A DNA stretch of 64,000 bases from NCBI RefSeq assembly GCF_016808335.1, contig NC_053153.1, forward strand, positions 31,813,590-31,877,589. The letters are read 5' to 3'. A program made the translations under genes and the position numbers. Position 1 is the first letter of the stretch. Each line of letters opens with the position of its first letter. Shown here piece by piece: positions 61,744 to 64,000 of the stretch. The stretch is from Panicum virgatum. Taxonomy: Eukaryota; Streptophyta; Magnoliopsida; Poales; Poaceae. The notes beneath the pieces were generated by a model, which saw only the letters and a program-made list of their open reading frames with translations, did no database searches and was not told where the DNA came from.

Positions 61744-64000
61744 TGTAACACCCGGTTTATAAAAGGACATAAACCGAGAAATCATATACGTGCCAGGATC
61801 AAGTCACATGTATATACAACAGAATGAACAGTATATCATAGCACATATCACGTAAAAGATATAATAAAGCGAATACGAATGTTATTTATTACATTAATGA
61901 CAAAAATGTCTGATACAGCGGAAGCGAAGTACAAAATACGAATAAAGCTCTCCGAAGCTGAAGCAGGGCGCCACAGGGACGTCGACTGGGAGACAAACAC
62001 CTAGAAGTCCTCGTAGTCCTGGTAGCGCTGGACGAACTCCCTCGTGTCGGCAGGAACTGAGCAGCAGTAGCGTAACCAAGAGGAAAAAGTAGAGAAGAGG
62101 CAAGAGTGAGTACACAACTTGTACTCAACAAGTATAACACAAACTATGAGGCTCTAAGGTTGGCTGACTCAACTGCATTAGCTTTTAATCTTGGCAAAAT
62201 TTTATTAAAGCTATTTACTACCAGTTGATGAATTACCATTATCCCAGTTACATAGTAATTAATCAAGATTAAACATGTTACTACTGAGAACTAAACCAAA
62301 ACCAAGCTACCAAGGTAACCCCGAGAAGCACCTCCCTCGTCGGAGGGAGATAACTCCACTAATCAAAAGGAGGATCTGGGCCGCTCATAACCATGAGCAC
62401 GGCTAGTATATCAGTTTTACACTCTGCAGAGGTTGCACATCTTTACCCACAAGTCGTGAGCTACGCCAGAGGTTCATCACACTTCCTTAGGTGAGATGAC
62501 TAGCGACTCACTACGAGGCCGTTACAAAGAATCTCGTTGGTAAGGCGTAACCGCGAGAGTTAGGTCAGCGACGATGGGGCCCACCTCCGGGGGTACAAGC
62601 ACAGGAGCGCAATCCAAGCACAGACCAAGCCGGAGGAGCAGGGACCATTGAAGCTTACTACTCTTGCCCCGCAGGTAAGTTACTCCAAACCAAAAAGACC
62701 TAATTAGTAAGCCAAGTCTATCCCATTCTAGCCTTGTGGTAGCGCTGTTGTCCCAGGTTGTCGCTCTATGAACCGGTCCTTATGGAGAGTGGCCAACCAA
62801 GCACTAAGCACCGTGCTGGCCCCCTAAACCATGTTTCTACAAAAACCATCTTTTAACGAGACGTGAGCCACTCAAGCCACACAGAGTGCCACTCTTAGAA
62901 TTAAGTTCAAGTAAACCATTAATCAATTTAATTAAAAAGGACCAGAGTGTGTTATAGCGCAGCAACCTAGCACAACTAACCAAAATGCAACCCAAGGATA
63001 TATATATAGGATATAAAGTGGCTAGGAAATCCTTATAGGCATACAGTATTAAAATGCAGTATGAAATTGTATTTAAAAGTGATAGGTTGTTCATGTTATA
63101 CTTGCCTTCCTCGTACTGCTCCTGCTGCTGCTCAAAGGTCTCGGAAGACGGCTACTCCGGGTACTGGTACTGGGGCTCCTCAGATGGATCAACGTCTACT
63201 CACGAACACATGGCCAAAACAAACGCACAACAATAAGCATACAAGCAAACACTAACAAAAGCTAAGAAACAGTACATCAATACATAAAAACAGCACACTA
63301 AACTAGTCTAAAGTTATTCTACGCGTTACAACGATCGCGTGGGTATAAAGAACGTTTAAAACGGAGCTAAAACGCATTTTCTAGGCTAAAAACAATTTCT
63401 ATGGGCTTATCTGCGAGAAAAACTAAGTTCCAGGGGGTTTTCTGCAAAAACCGAGGGCTAAAACGTAATTAAACTAAAACTCTGGGGTCTAACATGCAAA
63501 ACTGCCAAGGGTGGACGGCGGGTTCTAATTTAAAGAAACTCAGGGGGTTCGGTGAAAAGTTTTGGGCCAAACTGCAATTAATTTTGAATAACTCAGGACC
63601 GCGGGTTGAAACAGGGAAAAGCCAGGGGCTCTTTAGCAAAAAGTCAAGGCCGAACCGGTATCTACGCGTATGGGCCATTGGATCTTGATCTCGTGGCTCA
63701 GCGCGGTTTGGTTTTAGATCTAATCTGATCCGTAGATTACGGATCGGACGGCTAGGACCTGTTTGGGCGCGGGGTGGCGGCGCAAACCGCCGGAGCAGAG
63801 CTCCGCGGCGGCGAGCTCGCCGGAGCTGTCCGTTCGGCCGCTACAGGGGCTCGTTTGGGTCGAGGTTTGGTGCAAAAGGACGAGCTCGGCATGGGTAGTC
63901 CACTGGGGTACCTAGGGAGGCGGTTCGGGGCTGGAAGGGGGGTCGTCGCCGGTGCAGGGCGGCTCGGACGGCGCATCTCGCCGGCGTGCGATGTGCTGAC
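61744..64000 (-). repeat. Family-T LTR H (partial, runs off the window)
   Basis: Starts TGTAACACCCGG (LTR 3' end, - strand) after TTGAT, the presumed left target duplication. 2257 bp are visible. Mini-ORF segment 1 (63106-63196) has one stop; segment 2 (62001-62056) is open. The GC-rich block begins near 63680. Whether this is a solo LTR, or the 3' LTR of a full element, cannot be told from this window. Confidence 0.9.

Overview
This window is plant heterochromatin, most likely from a grass (Poaceae). It consists almost entirely of nested Ty3/gypsy LTR retrotransposons, and I see no host gene, rRNA gene, tRNA gene or CRISPR array. The grass call is an inference from the very GC-rich, CpG-rich LTR promoters, from long-LTR chromoviruses of the Tekay/Del type, and from dense self-nesting. 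I cannot name the species.

One family dominates, here called family T. Its LTRs are about 3.3-3.6 kb and run TGTAACACC...GGGTGTTACA. It has an initiator-Met-tRNA-type primer site, and gag-pol is ordered gag, protease, RT, RNase H, integrase, chromodomain. It occurs as elements A, B, D, F, G and H. Element A (+ strand) has its 5' LTR cut by the left window edge and its 3' LTR ending at 44207. A is split by B (5358-17431, +) in pol and by two insertions in its 3' LTR: C (20634-34534, -) and D (35651-43367). C is a different family with 4484-bp LTRs, a stripped gag, an integrase relic and no other pol. D is an aberrant family-T copy with two inverted 3368-bp LTRs around a 981-bp integrase remnant.

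To the right of A lies a gag fragment of an older, non-chromovirus gypsy element (K, - strand). K is interrupted by solo LTR F (44699-48313) and by the 3' LTR of a further element J (48388-48451 plus 60526-61678, - strand). J's LTR contains the full-length element G (48452-60520, -). A last family-T LTR, H, starts at 61744 and runs off the right edge. Five insertions have both ends in the window and perfect 5-bp target duplications: B GTTAC, C CGTTC, D CCCCG, F TGAAG and G GCCGG. A's own 5' LTR still holds the empty C and D target sites.

The most notable findings are these. (1) Gag of family T carries a phase-0 spliceosomal-type intron of 110-111 nt, so unspliced RNA encodes only a truncated Gag. 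(2) Every family-T LTR carries two short exon-like segments joined by a candidate GC-AG intron of about 1 kb; they form one conserved acidic Gln/Tyr/Glu-rich frame ending YQDYEDF-stop. (3) D is a palindromic inverted-LTR integration. (4) G has a divergent protease patch inside a gag-pol otherwise nearly identical to B. (5) C is a young non-autonomous element with diverged repeats of about 180 bp. B (one nonsense codon) and G (one 1-nt deletion) are otherwise nearly intact and recent.
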